Source: JAGXLC01 sp046545795
GTDB lineage: Bacteria; Bacteroidota; Bacteroidia; Bacteroidales; UBA12077
Length of the DNA stretch: 18,859 nt
Assembly (NCBI GenBank): GCA_046545795.1
Contig: JBKGZD010000037.1
Span: 1-18,859, forward strand
Direction: 5' to 3'
The translations under genes were made by a program, and so were the position numbers. Of this stretch, positions 8,156-15,597 are shown piece after piece; the first letter of the stretch is position 1, and each line of letters opens with the position of its first letter. The notes beneath the pieces were generated by a model. That model was not told the origin of the DNA. It did not search any database and was given only the letters and a program-made list of their open reading frames with translations.

Positions 8156-8174
8156 ATTCTTATGGCATAAGAAT
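8156..8174. promoter_or_regulatory. Inverted repeat upstream of hsp20 (possible operator)
   Basis: ATTCTTAT, three bases, ATAAGAAT: a perfect 8-bp dyad 58 bases before the hsp20 start. Ten bases of its core (TATGGCATAA, 8161-8170) recur in reverse complement (TTATGCCATA) at 8093-8102, nearer trmD. This may be a regulator site controlling one or both divergent genes. It does not match the CIRCE heat-shock element. Confidence 0.4.
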
Positions 8175-8231
8175 TGACCTAAGACTAATAAAATTATAAT
8201 TTAAAATTAAACCAAATAAAAATTAATAGCT

Positions 8232-8663
8232 ATGACACTACTAAGCACTTACAGAAAACCAACAATGGAAAGAAGAACTGAAAGTAATTTTTCAGAGCTT
8301 TTAAATCGTTTTTTCGATGATGAAAAAAGGGATGATTGCCAATATTTTGCTCTTCCACCAGCAAACATAAAAGAAACTGATGATAATTACATCATTGAAA
8401 TGGCTGTACCAGGATTTGACAAAAAGGATTTTAACATTGAACTCAATGAAAGTATCCTGAAAATTTCTGTCAACAAAAAGCCGGAAGAACAAAATTATTT
8501 ACGGAAAGAATTCCAGTTCAATGATTTTAGCAGGGAGTTCAAGCTTTCAGATAAAGTAGAACAGGATAAAATCAAAGGACAATATGAAAATGGAATGTTA
8601 GAAATAACAATTCCAAAAAAAGAATCTGCCAAAAAAGTTAATCGTTCAATAAAAGTTGAATAA
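8232..8663 (+). CDS. Small heat shock protein, Hsp20/alpha-crystallin family
   Basis: A 143-residue ATP-independent chaperone that holds unfolding proteins in the cytoplasm. Residues about 42-132 are the alpha-crystallin domain, with AVPGFDKKDFNIEL at 58-71 and the signature GMLEITIPK at 121-129. The tail carries an I-x-V motif (140-142) used in oligomer packing. The N-terminal arm (1-41) includes a phenylalanine-rich helix around LLNRFFDDE. Length is normal for bacterial Hsp20. It is a single-gene unit: a dyad lies upstream and a terminator follows 33 bases after the stop. Confidence 0.95.
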   Translation: MTLLSTYRKPTMERRTESNFSELLNRFFDDEKRDDCQYFALPPANIKETDDNYIIEMAVPGFDKKDFNIELNESILKISVNKKPEEQNYLRKEFQFNDFSREFKLSDKVEQDKIKGQYENGMLEITIPKKESAKKVNRSIKVE

Positions 8664-8695
8664 AGTCAGCAGATGCAATTTTTAAAACAATCATT

Positions 8696-8741
8696 TGGGT
8701 TTTTAGCTCTACCTAAGGGTTTATGCTGAAAACCCATTTTT
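8696..8741 (+). terminator. Rho-independent terminator of hsp20
   Basis: Arms 8696-8707 (TGGGTTTTTAGC) and 8725-8736 (GCTGAAAACCCA) pair over 12 bp with one G-U. The loop is 17 bases and TTTTT follows. There is no T-tract on the minus-strand side, so it serves hsp20 only. Confidence 0.7.
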
Positions 8742-8756
8742 CTTCTATCTTATAAG

Positions 8757-8789
8757 AAAAAGTAATAAATTGCTGTATTGATTACTTTT
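8757..8789 (-). terminator. AT-rich terminator of the TlpA-like gene
   Basis: On the minus strand AAAAGTAAT (8789-8781) pairs perfectly with ATTACTTTT (8766-8758) around a 14-base loop, and the T-run continues to 8757. The stop codon (8784-8782) lies in the first arm. The stem is only 9 bp and AT-rich, so strength is uncertain. Confidence 0.4.
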
Positions 8790-9381
8790 CTATATGCTCA
8801 TTGAGAATCTGTTTTATCTTATCGCTATTCCAGTTAACAGCACCATCCTTGTTAAAAATCAGTTTTCCTTCTGCGATAAACATTGTTGTTGGCAGAACCT
8901 CGTAGTCCAGAGGTTGTTGAGGAGCAGACACTAAGCGATATACAGGCAACTCATAATCATGGTCTTTAATAAATTTACCAGTTTTCGAAAAAGATTCCTG
9001 GGAGATAAACAAAAAGTTTATATCCCCTTTATACTCCTTATACAATTTTTCTAGTGCAGGCATCTCTGCACGGCATGGAGGACACCATGTAGCCCAGTAA
9101 TTAATAAAAACCGGCTTCCCGCTAAAATCTGCGAAAGTATATTGTTCCCCTTTCTCATCAATAAATTCAAGATTATTGTCATTGCTAACTTCAATTCTAT
9201 CTGATGAAGTATTAACAGAAGTAATATACATCCTGAGTTTGGATGCATAGGTCATTACCTCTTTTCTTGTTGCTGGAATAATAATCAAAATTATAAGAAC
9301 GACGAATATTATATCCAGTATTTTGCTTACAATCGATTGTTTTTTAAATTTTTCTACCTGTTTATCAAAAAAATTCTTCAT
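8782..9381 (-). CDS. Membrane-anchored TlpA-like thioredoxin-fold protein
   Basis: A 199-residue thiol-disulfide oxidoreductase. A basic N-terminus is followed by one membrane helix (about 19-37), so the rest should lie in the periplasm. Residues about 65-195 form a TlpA/ResA-type thioredoxin domain. The active site WCPPC has C100 and C103, and the cis-proline motif LPTT has P164. The family reduces or oxidises exported proteins, for example in cytochrome c maturation; the partner here is unknown. A nitroreductase gene lies 141 bases upstream on the same strand, and co-transcription is possible but not shown. The CPPC pair does not settle whether it acts as a reductase or an oxidase. Confidence 0.9.
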   Translation of the reverse strand: MKNFFDKQVEKFKKQSIVSKILDIIFVVLIILIIIPATRKEVMTYASKLRMYITSVNTSSDRIEVSNDNNLEFIDEKGEQYTFADFSGKPVFINYWATWCPPCRAEMPALEKLYKEYKGDINFLFISQESFSKTGKFIKDHDYELPVYRLVSAPQQPLDYEVLPTTMFIAEGKLIFNKDGAVNWNSDKIKQILNEHIEK

Positions 9382-9522
9382 TTTTTTATGACTCCTGTCT
9401 TTTCAATGTTTATAGTATATCACTTATTGCTGTATAGATGCAAAACTCATCCAAATACAGACTTCTTTGTTTTATTCTTCTTATTTTTTCCTTATAGTGA
9501 CCGTTCGGGTAAAGAATACAGA

Positions 9523-10101
9523 TTAAAATTCCCTGTTAAAAACAAAATCCTTCATTTCCTTCCTGGTACGCGGTTTGTTTTCCCTCTCTTGTAAATCCTT
9601 TGGAAACTGCCCAGGTTCACCTTTGTATCCTATGGCCATCATAGCTACTGGTTCTTGGGTTTTGGGTATGTTTAAGGTTTCTTTAGCCTTCTTTTTAGAA
9701 TAACCGCCCATTTGATGTACATAGACATCCAAAGAAGCAGCCTGTAAGAGTAAATTACCCATTGCCATTCCGACATCATGAAAAGCATAGGGATTTTCTT
9801 TCCTCGTAGTAGGTGAAATTTTATTCGCAATGCTCAAGGCCAAAACAGGTGCATTCTGCGCCCATTTTTTATTAGCTTCCATTAAGGTTTCAAACAATGA
9901 CTCATATACCGGATCTTTCCCCTTTCTACCATAAATAAAATTCCATGGTTGATCATTATAGCTTGAAGGCGCCCATCTTGCAGCTTCAAACAATTTAAAT
10001 AACACCTCGTCATTAATGTCTTTTTCAGAAAAGATAACCGGGCTATAACGTTTCTCAATTATTTTAAAAATTAATTTATCTTCTTCGCTTTTATGACTCA
10101 T
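9523..10101 (-). CDS. Nitroreductase-family FMN protein
   Basis: A 192-residue flavoprotein of the NfsB/FRase-like superfamily. Residues R18-Y-S20 and ARWAPSSYNDQPW (41-53) are the FMN phosphate and isoalloxazine motifs near the N-terminus. HDVGMAMGNLLLQAASLDVYVHQMGG (about 108-133) is the central helix and substrate-side segment, and MMAIGYKGEP is the last core strand. Such enzymes reduce nitro-compounds, quinones or flavins with NAD(P)H; the natural substrate here cannot be told from sequence. Length is at the short end of the family but the fold appears complete. It is divergent from rocD, with 219 bases between the starts. Confidence 0.93.
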   Translation of the reverse strand: MSHKSEEDKLIFKIIEKRYSPVIFSEKDINDEVLFKLFEAARWAPSSYNDQPWNFIYGRKGKDPVYESLFETLMEANKKWAQNAPVLALSIANKISPTTRKENPYAFHDVGMAMGNLLLQAASLDVYVHQMGGYSKKKAKETLNIPKTQEPVAMMAIGYKGEPGQFPKDLQERENKPRTRKEMKDFVFNREF

Positions 10102-10320
10102 AATTAACTGGATTTTAGTAGTTCAACATAAACTTATCATCGCATTTTTTAAAAAAAAGAATTACACATATAAATATGAATTCCCGTAAGAATATTTTCA
10201 TGTTATAAAATACATATTTCTACTACAAAAATATTCATATAAGGTTTGATTATCAAAAAAGTTTTCATTAGCATTGTGGCACTAAATTCAATAATTATTA
10301 ACCACTTAAATACAAGGGCT

Positions 10321-11541
10321 ATGGCAAAAATGACCACAAAAGACTACATTAAAAGAGAGGAGCAGTTTGGAGCTCATAATTATCATCCACTACCAGTTGT
10401 GCTGGATAAAGGCGAAGGTGTTTTTGTATGGGATGTAGAAGGAAAAAAGTACTATGACTTTCTGGCAGCGTATTCCGCTGTTAACCAAGGACATTCACAC
10501 CCAAGAATTGTAAATGCACTAAGTAAGCAAGCTCAAAAACTTGCTTTAACTTCAAGGGCTTTTCACAATAGTGTTCTGGGTGAATATGAAGAATATGTAA
10601 CCAAGTACTTTGGATATGATAAGGTGCTTCCTATGAATACAGGAGCAGAAGCAGATGAAACCGCCATTAAACTTTGTAGAAAGTGGGCATATAAAAAGAA
10701 AGGGATTCCTGAGAACGAAGCGAAAATAATAGTATGTGAAAACAATTTCCATGGAAGAACTATTACAATTGTCTCAATGTCAACCGATCCGGATGCCAGA
10801 AAAGACTATGGTCCTTATACTCCCGGATTTATAACAATACCATTCAATGATACTCAAGCTCTTGAAAAAGAACTACAGGACCCGAATGTAGCCGGTTTTC
10901 TTGTTGAACCAATCCAGGGAGAAGCTGGGGTTAATGTCCCTGATGAAGGTTACCTCAAAAAAGCATATGAATTATGCAAAAAGCACAACGTGCTGCTTAT
11001 GGCTGATGAGGTACAAACAGGAATAGCACGTACAGGTAAAATACTTGCCTGCGACCATGAAGGGGTAAAACCTGATGTGTTGATTCTTGGTAAAGCCATT
11101 TCTGGCGGACTATACCCAGTTTCAGCTGTACTGGCAGATGACGAAATAATGCTGGCAATTCAGCCTGGTGAACATGGCTCTACCTATGGAGGAAACCCTA
11201 TTGCTGCTAAAGTAGCTATTGAAGCACTTGAAGTAGTAAAAGAAGAAAACCTTGCAGAAAATGCAGAAAAATTAGGAAAAATTTTCAGAGAAGAATTCAG
11301 AAGCATTAAATCAGAAATGATACAGGAAGTAAGAGGAAAAGGATTACTCAATGCAGTGGTGATTAAAAATAAAGAAGGAAAAACTGCATGGGATGTATGT
11401 GTATCAATGAAAGAAAACGGGGTACTTGCTAAACCAACACACGGAAACATTATAAGATTTGCTCCACCGCTTGTAATTACTGAAGAACAATTGCGTGATG
11501 CGATGGACAAGATCAAAGAAACATTTAAACAATACGAATAA
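10321..11541 (+). CDS. rocD: Ornithine aminotransferase
   Basis: A 406-residue class III PLP aminotransferase that converts ornithine and 2-oxoglutarate to glutamate-5-semialdehyde and glutamate, linking arginine breakdown to proline and glutamate. The PLP lysine is K258 in LILGKAISGGLYPVSA, and D229 in MADEVQTG holds the cofactor ring. NTGAEADETAIKLCRKW (107-123) and the FHGRT motif (143-147) match ornithine aminotransferases rather than acetylornithine or GABA aminotransferases. The opening TTKDYIKREEQFGAHNYHPLPVVL is also typical. The frame runs upstream to a TTG at 10246, but those 25 codons are not family-like, so I use the ATG at 10321; 10330 is also possible. A strong terminator follows. 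Confidence 0.95.
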   Translation: MAKMTTKDYIKREEQFGAHNYHPLPVVLDKGEGVFVWDVEGKKYYDFLAAYSAVNQGHSHPRIVNALSKQAQKLALTSRAFHNSVLGEYEEYVTKYFGYDKVLPMNTGAEADETAIKLCRKWAYKKKGIPENEAKIIVCENNFHGRTITIVSMSTDPDARKDYGPYTPGFITIPFNDTQALEKELQDPNVAGFLVEPIQGEAGVNVPDEGYLKKAYELCKKHNVLLMADEVQTGIARTGKILACDHEGVKPDVLILGKAISGGLYPVSAVLADDEIMLAIQPGEHGSTYGGNPIAAKVAIEALEVVKEENLAENAEKLGKIFREEFRSIKSEMIQEVRGKGLLNAVVIKNKEGKTAWDVCVSMKENGVLAKPTHGNIIRFAPPLVITEEQLRDAMDKIKETFKQYE

Positions 11542-11567
11542 ATAAACATTTAGATTAAACTGTAATT

Positions 11568-11606
11568 AAAAAAAGCTGTCTATTTTCTTTAGACAGCTTT
11601 TTTTTT
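11568..11606 (+). terminator. Strong terminator after rocD
   Basis: A 15-bp perfect stem (11568-11582 with 11590-11604) has AGCTGTCTA / TAGACAGCT at its top, a 7-base loop and a run of nine T. It ends 17 bases before the start codon of the M13 peptidase gene. The A-run on the left arm could also give some termination in the other direction. Confidence 0.88.
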
Positions 11607-11623
11607 ATTAAATTCCAATAACT

Positions 11624-13654
11624 ATGAACAAATTTAAATTTATATTTTTTACAATTATGACAACAGCATTGCTATTTAGCGCATGTAAAAATGATAATAA
11701 AAAAGACCTGGATGTAAGCTATATTAATGAAAATGTAGACCCCGGGGATAATTTCTACAAATTTGCAAACGAAGGCTGGGAAGAAGCCCATCCCCTCCCC
11801 TCAGATGAAAGCAGATTTGGTTCTTTTGACTTACTAGATAAAGAAACTAAAAAGAAAGTAAGAACAATCCTGGAAGAATGTGCAAATGGGGAATTTGATA
11901 AAAATTCCAATGAACACAAAATTGGAACATTATACAGCCTTGGAATGAATACTGAAAAAATCAATAAACAAGGCATTGAACCAATCTTACCAGACATTAG
12001 AAAAATAAATAATTTAAAAAACATCGAAGATGTTCAAAAACAAATTACTCATTTTCACAAATACAGCATAGGTTCAACGTTTAGCTTTTATGCAAGCGCT
12101 GATGCTAAAGACAGCGAAATGATGATTGCCCAACTAAGCCAGGGTGGACTAGGAATGTCTGACAGAGATTATTACACCAAAGATGACGAACGCACAAAAG
12201 AAATTCGTAGTAACTACAGGGAATATATTGCTAAGATCTTTGAATTAGCGGATTATAACAAAGAAAAAGCCAAGAATGCTTCAGATAAAATTATGGAGAT
12301 TGAAACACGGCTGGCAAAATCTTCGATGACAAGACTCGAGATGAGAAATCCTCATAACACATACCACAAATTTCAGTTAGATGAAATAAAACAAAAATTC
12401 CCAGATTTTGACTGGGAAAATTATTTCGATGAACTAAATATTGAAGCCCCAAAGGAAATCAACGTGAGACAACCTGATTTTTTTGCTGAAGCAAATACTA
12501 TGCTTGAAGAAATACCTGTAGAGGATTGGAAAACATATTTAAAATGGAACTTACTCAATAGCAGTGCACCTTATTTAACAGATGATTTTGTACAGACACA
12601 TTTTGACTTCTATGGAAAAGTCATGCAGGGGACAGAAGAAATGAGAGAAAGATGGAGAAGGGTCCTGGATGTAACAAACAGCTCACTTGGTGATGCTATA
12701 GGGCAGAAATTTGTTGAAAAACATTTTCCCCCTGAAGCCAAAGAGAAAATGGAAGTTTTAGTAGAAAACCTGCGCAAAGCTTTCGCTCAGAGAATTGAAA
12801 CGTTAGAATGGATGGACGGAGAAACAAAAAAGAAAGCTCTTGCAAAACTAGAGGTTATGAACACAAAAATAGGGTATCCTGAAAAATGGAAAGATTATAG
12901 TGACTTAGAAATAGATGAATCATCATACATTGCTAATGTCAGAGCTTCCAAAAAATTCAACAAACAATATCAGTTGAATAAAATCGGTAAACCGGTAGAC
13001 AAAGATGAATGGTTCTTTCCGCCTCAAACAGTAAACGCTTATTATGCTCCTTCCTTAAATGAAATTTGCTTTCCAGCAGGAATTTTACAACCTCCGTTTT
13101 TCTACCTGGATGGTGACGATGCAGTTAACTATGGAGCAATAGGAGCAGTAATCGGACATGAAATGACGCATGGTTTTGATGACCAGGGCAGACAATATGA
13201 CAAAGAAGGAAATCTTAATGACTGGTGGACAAAGGAAGATTCAGAAAAATTTGAAAAAAGGACACAAATATTGGTAGAACAATATAACGAAAAAACAGTA
13301 CTTGATACAGTAAAAGCTGATGGTGAATTAACTCTTGGAGAAAACATAGCAGACCTTGGCGGGTTAAGTATTGCTCACACGGCATTCAAAAATGCCACTT
13401 CAAATAAAGAACTTCCTGAAAAAATTAATGGCTACACACCCGAACAGAGATTTTTCCTTGCCTGGGCAAGAGTATGGGCTCAAAATATTAGAGAAAAAGA
13501 AATGCTCAGAAGAACTAAGGAAGATGTACATAGTTTAGGAATCCACAGGGTAAACGGGCCAGTCATAAACATGGAAAACTGGTACAACGCCTTTAGTGTT
13601 GACGAAGATAATGAATTATACCTCCCAGAAGATAAAAGAGCAAAAATTTGGTAA
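11624..13654 (+). CDS. M13-family zinc metallopeptidase, lipoprotein (neprilysin/PepO-like)
   Basis: A 676-residue endopeptidase, probably lipid-anchored outside the cytoplasm. The signal peptide ends in a lipobox (LFSAC) with the lipidated Cys at 21. Residues about 35-420 form the M13 N-terminal lobe and about 470-676 the catalytic lobe. The zinc site is complete: H512-E-M-T-H516 with catalytic E513, and third ligand E573 in ENIADLGG with D577. The substrate-binding motif V-NAYY (471-474) and FPAGILQPPFF follow the family pattern. The C-terminus ends in Ile-Trp without the eukaryotic CxxW. M13 enzymes cut peptides, mainly under about 40 residues, before hydrophobic residues; the natural substrate here is unknown. 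The gene lies between two terminator-like hairpins and starts 17 bases after the first. I see no promoter in that gap. Confidence 0.95.
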   Translation: MNKFKFIFFTIMTTALLFSACKNDNKKDLDVSYINENVDPGDNFYKFANEGWEEAHPLPSDESRFGSFDLLDKETKKKVRTILEECANGEFDKNSNEHKIGTLYSLGMNTEKINKQGIEPILPDIRKINNLKNIEDVQKQITHFHKYSIGSTFSFYASADAKDSEMMIAQLSQGGLGMSDRDYYTKDDERTKEIRSNYREYIAKIFELADYNKEKAKNASDKIMEIETRLAKSSMTRLEMRNPHNTYHKFQLDEIKQKFPDFDWENYFDELNIEAPKEINVRQPDFFAEANTMLEEIPVEDWKTYLKWNLLNSSAPYLTDDFVQTHFDFYGKVMQGTEEMRERWRRVLDVTNSSLGDAIGQKFVEKHFPPEAKEKMEVLVENLRKAFAQRIETLEWMDGETKKKALAKLEVMNTKIGYPEKWKDYSDLEIDESSYIANVRASKKFNKQYQLNKIGKPVDKDEWFFPPQTVNAYYAPSLNEICFPAGILQPPFFYLDGDDAVNYGAIGAVIGHEMTHGFDDQGRQYDKEGNLNDWWTKEDSEKFEKRTQILVEQYNEKTVLDTVKADGELTLGENIADLGGLSIAHTAFKNATSNKELPEKINGYTPEQRFFLAWARVWAQNIREKEMLRRTKEDVHSLGIHRVNGPVINMENWYNAFSVDEDNELYLPEDKRAKIW

Positions 13655-13676
13655 ATATCCTAAAAATTAATAATTT

Positions 13677-13706
13677 AAGCATCCTTAACCCTTAAGGATG
13701 CTTTTT
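13677..13706 (+). terminator. Terminator after the M13 peptidase gene
   Basis: AAGCATCCTTAA (13677-13688), CCC loop, TTAAGGATGCTT (13692-13703): a perfect 12-bp stem followed by T to 13706. It ends 23 bases before the ridA start. Confidence 0.82.
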
Positions 13707-13729
13707 AAATACACAAAAAAAATTCAATT

Positions 13730-14104
13730 ATGAAAAGAACAATACAAACATCAAAAGCACCAGAAGCTATTGGCCCATATAGCCAGGCTGTTGAAGTAAA
13801 TGGCACTCTCTATATATCAGGACAGCTACCTATGGATCCTGAAACAATGGAAATGCCTGAAGGAATAGAAGACCAGGCTGACCTTGTAATGAAAAACATC
13901 GGGGCTATTTTACATGAAGCAGGCTACTCTTACGACCATGTAGTAAAATCAACAATCTTTCTGAAAGATATTAGTGATTTCCAGGTGGTAAATGTTATCT
14001 ATGGAAAATATTACCAGTCTGAACCACCGGCACGATCAGCATATCAGGTAGCCAATCTGCCCAAAAATGCAAAGATCGAAATTGAAACTATTGCATGTAA
14101 ATAA
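13730..14104 (+). CDS. ridA: RidA family enamine/imine deaminase
   Basis: A 124-residue protein of the YjgF/YER057c/UK114 family, usually a trimer in the cytoplasm. RidA hydrolyses reactive 2-aminoacrylate and related imines released by PLP enzymes. The signature is intact: APEAIGPYSQAV (10-21), ISGQLPMDP (29-37), carboxylate-binding R102 in PPARSAYQV and E119 in the closing IEIETIA strand. These residues match the deaminase-active RidA branch. It follows rocD and the M13 peptidase on the same strand, and RidA next to a PLP aminotransferase makes metabolic sense, but a terminator-like hairpin lies just upstream, so its promoter is unclear. Confidence 0.95.
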   Translation: MKRTIQTSKAPEAIGPYSQAVEVNGTLYISGQLPMDPETMEMPEGIEDQADLVMKNIGAILHEAGYSYDHVVKSTIFLKDISDFQVVNVIYGKYYQSEPPARSAYQVANLPKNAKIEIETIACK

Positions 14105-14130
14105 GTAATAACTAAATCGCCCTTTTAATT

Positions 14131-14163
14131 AAAAAAGAGCCGGTTATACTCCGACTCTTTTTT
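14131..14163. terminator. Bidirectional terminator between ridA and rubredoxin
   Basis: AAAAAAGAG-C-CGG (14131-14143) pairs with CCG-A-CTCTTTTTT (14151-14163) with one internal mismatch and a 7-base loop. The A-run on one side and T-run on the other give a T-tract on both strands, fitting the two convergent genes that end at 14104 and 14172. Confidence 0.72.
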
Positions 14164-14171
14164 AATTTATA

Positions 14172-14330
14172 TCATACAGGTTCATATTCTCCTTTACCCA
14201 CACCACATACAGGACATTTCCAGTCGTCAGGAATATCCTCAAATGCAGTACCAGGTTTTATACCTCCTTTGGGATCCCCTTCAGCAGGGTCATAAACGTG
14301 TCCACACACTCGGCATTTGTACTTTTTCAT
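14172..14330 (-). CDS. Rubredoxin
   Basis: A 52-residue iron protein found by translating the minus strand of the gap; it is easily missed because of its size. It opens MKKYKCRVCGHVYDPAEGDP and has two CxxC iron knuckles, C6/C9 and C39/C42, in the patterns YKCRVCG and WKCPVCGVGK. Y13 and the DDWKCP segment are also classic. The single iron carries one electron at low potential, often to rubrerythrin, superoxide reductase or oxygen reductases in anaerobes. None of these partners is in the window, but an exported superoxide dismutase is divergent from it, 231 bases away, and a shared oxidative-stress role is plausible. Length is normal for a rubredoxin. Confidence 0.97.
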   Translation of the reverse strand: MKKYKCRVCGHVYDPAEGDPKGGIKPGTAFEDIPDDWKCPVCGVGKGEYEPV

Positions 14331-14561
14331 ATTATTTAATTTTAGGATGAGTAATAGTATTGGTTATTTTTCCCTTTCTATAAAATTACAAAAAAGCGCT
14401 TATTTGACAAAAAACTTACGGGCAGAATAAAATTTTACTGAAATATCTGCTTCACAAAATTAAAATTTATGTATTCTCATCACCTCCCCCAAAAAAAAAC
14501 AAGATTCAACAAAAGTTCTTTCAATTTTGTTAAATAAAACAAACTATAAAATTAAACAATT

Positions 14562-15335
14562 ATGAAATTATTTTGGATTCAGAACTTTTCTTTTATTGTA
14601 TTATCAGCAATATTTTTAAGTTCTTATAATACAGTAGCTTCAGGTAACAATTCTGAAGGCGACAAAGATAAAATTACAGCAGCTGCTGCAAAGATGTCCG
14701 AAGGTCAATGGAAGTACCCTTTTCAATTGCCTGATCTTCCATATAAATATGATGCTCTCTCAGATGTAATAGATGGGCAAACTATGCGTATCCATCATAA
14801 AAAGCATCACCAGGGGTATACAAATGGAGCAAATAAAGCTCTTGAAGGCGAATCATACAATTCCAAAGAATTAGTTAAACTTTTTGGAGATATGGAAAAA
14901 TATCCTACAAGTCTTCGAAATAGTGGTGGTGGGTTTTACAACCACACTCTTTTCTGGACTTTCCTAACACCAGAAAAAAAAGCAATGAACGAAGAACTAA
15001 AAGATGCCATTGAAGAAAATTTCAGCAGTGTGGATAATTTTAAACAGAAATTTGAAGAGTCTGCTAAAGGTATTTTCGGAAGTGGCTGGGCATGGTTAAT
15101 AATTACAGCAGAGGGCGACCTTAAGATAACAACAACTGCAAACCAGGATAATCCACTCATGAGTCATCTCAAAACAAGAGGAATACCACTACTAAACCTG
15201 GATGTTTGGGAACACGCCTATTACCTGAAATACCAAAATGAAAGAGGCAAATATGTTTCAGGCATCTGGGAAATTATTAACTGGGAAAATGTATATGAAA
15301 GATACAAACAAGCAAAAAAACTAATAAAGAAGTAA
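14562..15335 (+). CDS. Exported Fe/Mn-family superoxide dismutase
   Basis: A 257-residue enzyme that converts superoxide to oxygen and hydrogen peroxide. Residues 1-27 look like a signal peptide (hydrophobic FSFIVLSAIFLSS, then TVASG, with cleavage after Ala26 likely). A low-complexity linker runs to about 45. The SOD fold is at about 50-255. Metal ligands are H78, H128, D214 and H218 (motifs RIHHKKHHQGY, NHTLFW, DVWEHAYYL), with gateway Tyr86. Gly in GGGFYNH and Gln195 in TANQD are on the manganese-type side of the Fe/Mn distinction, but metal choice is inference. Most bacterial SODs of this family are cytoplasmic, so export is notable. Divergent from rubredoxin. An unusual structured stretch follows the stop. 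Confidence 0.94.
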   Translation: MKLFWIQNFSFIVLSAIFLSSYNTVASGNNSEGDKDKITAAAAKMSEGQWKYPFQLPDLPYKYDALSDVIDGQTMRIHHKKHHQGYTNGANKALEGESYNSKELVKLFGDMEKYPTSLRNSGGGFYNHTLFWTFLTPEKKAMNEELKDAIEENFSSVDNFKQKFEESAKGIFGSGWAWLIITAEGDLKITTTANQDNPLMSHLKTRGIPLLNLDVWEHAYYLKYQNERGKYVSGIWEIINWENVYERYKQAKKLIKK

Positions 15336-15362
15336 CAGATAAAATTAACAACCCTTCACGAC

Positions 15363-15442
15363 AAGAGGCTAGAAAGTTCTTATGAGACTAAATCTGAAAA
15401 GATTGTTTTGTTTCTTTTTAGCCTCTTTATACTAATAAAGAG
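15363..15442 (+). other. Overlapping alternative RNA hairpins downstream of the SOD gene
   Basis: Arms 15363-15376 and 15414-15427 pair over 14 bp with one G-U. Inside lies a 5-bp hairpin with a GAAA tetraloop (15391-15404). The right outer arm also forms a different perfect 8-bp hairpin, CTCTTTAT/ATAAAGAG (15423-15430 with 15435-15442, loop ACTA). The two structures share 15423-15427 and exclude each other. It lies 27 bases after the SOD stop. The tail of the inner hairpin is T-rich (15403-15419), so part of it may simply end SOD transcription. Confidence 0.4.
15382..15435 (+). other. 17-codon ORF inside the hairpin region (uncertain)
   Basis: ATG at 15382 opens a frame coding MRLNLKRLFCFFLASLY then TAA. 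The product is basic at the N-terminus and hydrophobic after it, like a signal peptide or a small membrane peptide. There is no clear ribosome binding site. It could be a leader peptide, the remnant of an exported protein's start, or chance. Confidence 0.15.
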
Positions 15443-15566
15443 ATTTCAGACCACCTTTTATCTGACCTTTAGAGACATTACTCAAACTTTAGCAAAACAA
15501 CTCCCTTGTAATTTGGCTGGATAACTGTGTTTTTTCAATTTTTTAACATTTAAAACATTACAATAA

Positions 15567-15597
15567 GTTGCATACAAGCTACAATTTACTATTTTTG
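15567..15597 (+). promoter_or_regulatory. Bacteroidota-type promoter for the sulfotransferase gene
   Basis: GTTG (15567-15570), 19 bases, TATTTTTG (15590-15597). The -7 element is a full match to TAnnTTTG and the -33 matches three of four. Transcription would start near 15601-15604, which rules out the upstream TTG at 15568 as a start codon and leaves a leader of about 22 bases before the ATG at 15625. Confidence 0.6.

Noticed and set aside
10246..10320. Upstream TTG-initiated extension of ornithine aminotransferase
   Set aside because: The added 25 residues are not part of the family, while the ATG at 10321 starts a normal N-terminus.
10102..10320. Promoters or operators in the nitroreductase-rocD divergent gap
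   Set aside because: Only near-matches to TAnnTTTG (for example AAGGTTTG near 10248) and an AT-rich 8-bp repeat (ATATGAAT/ATTCATAT); none is strong enough to list.
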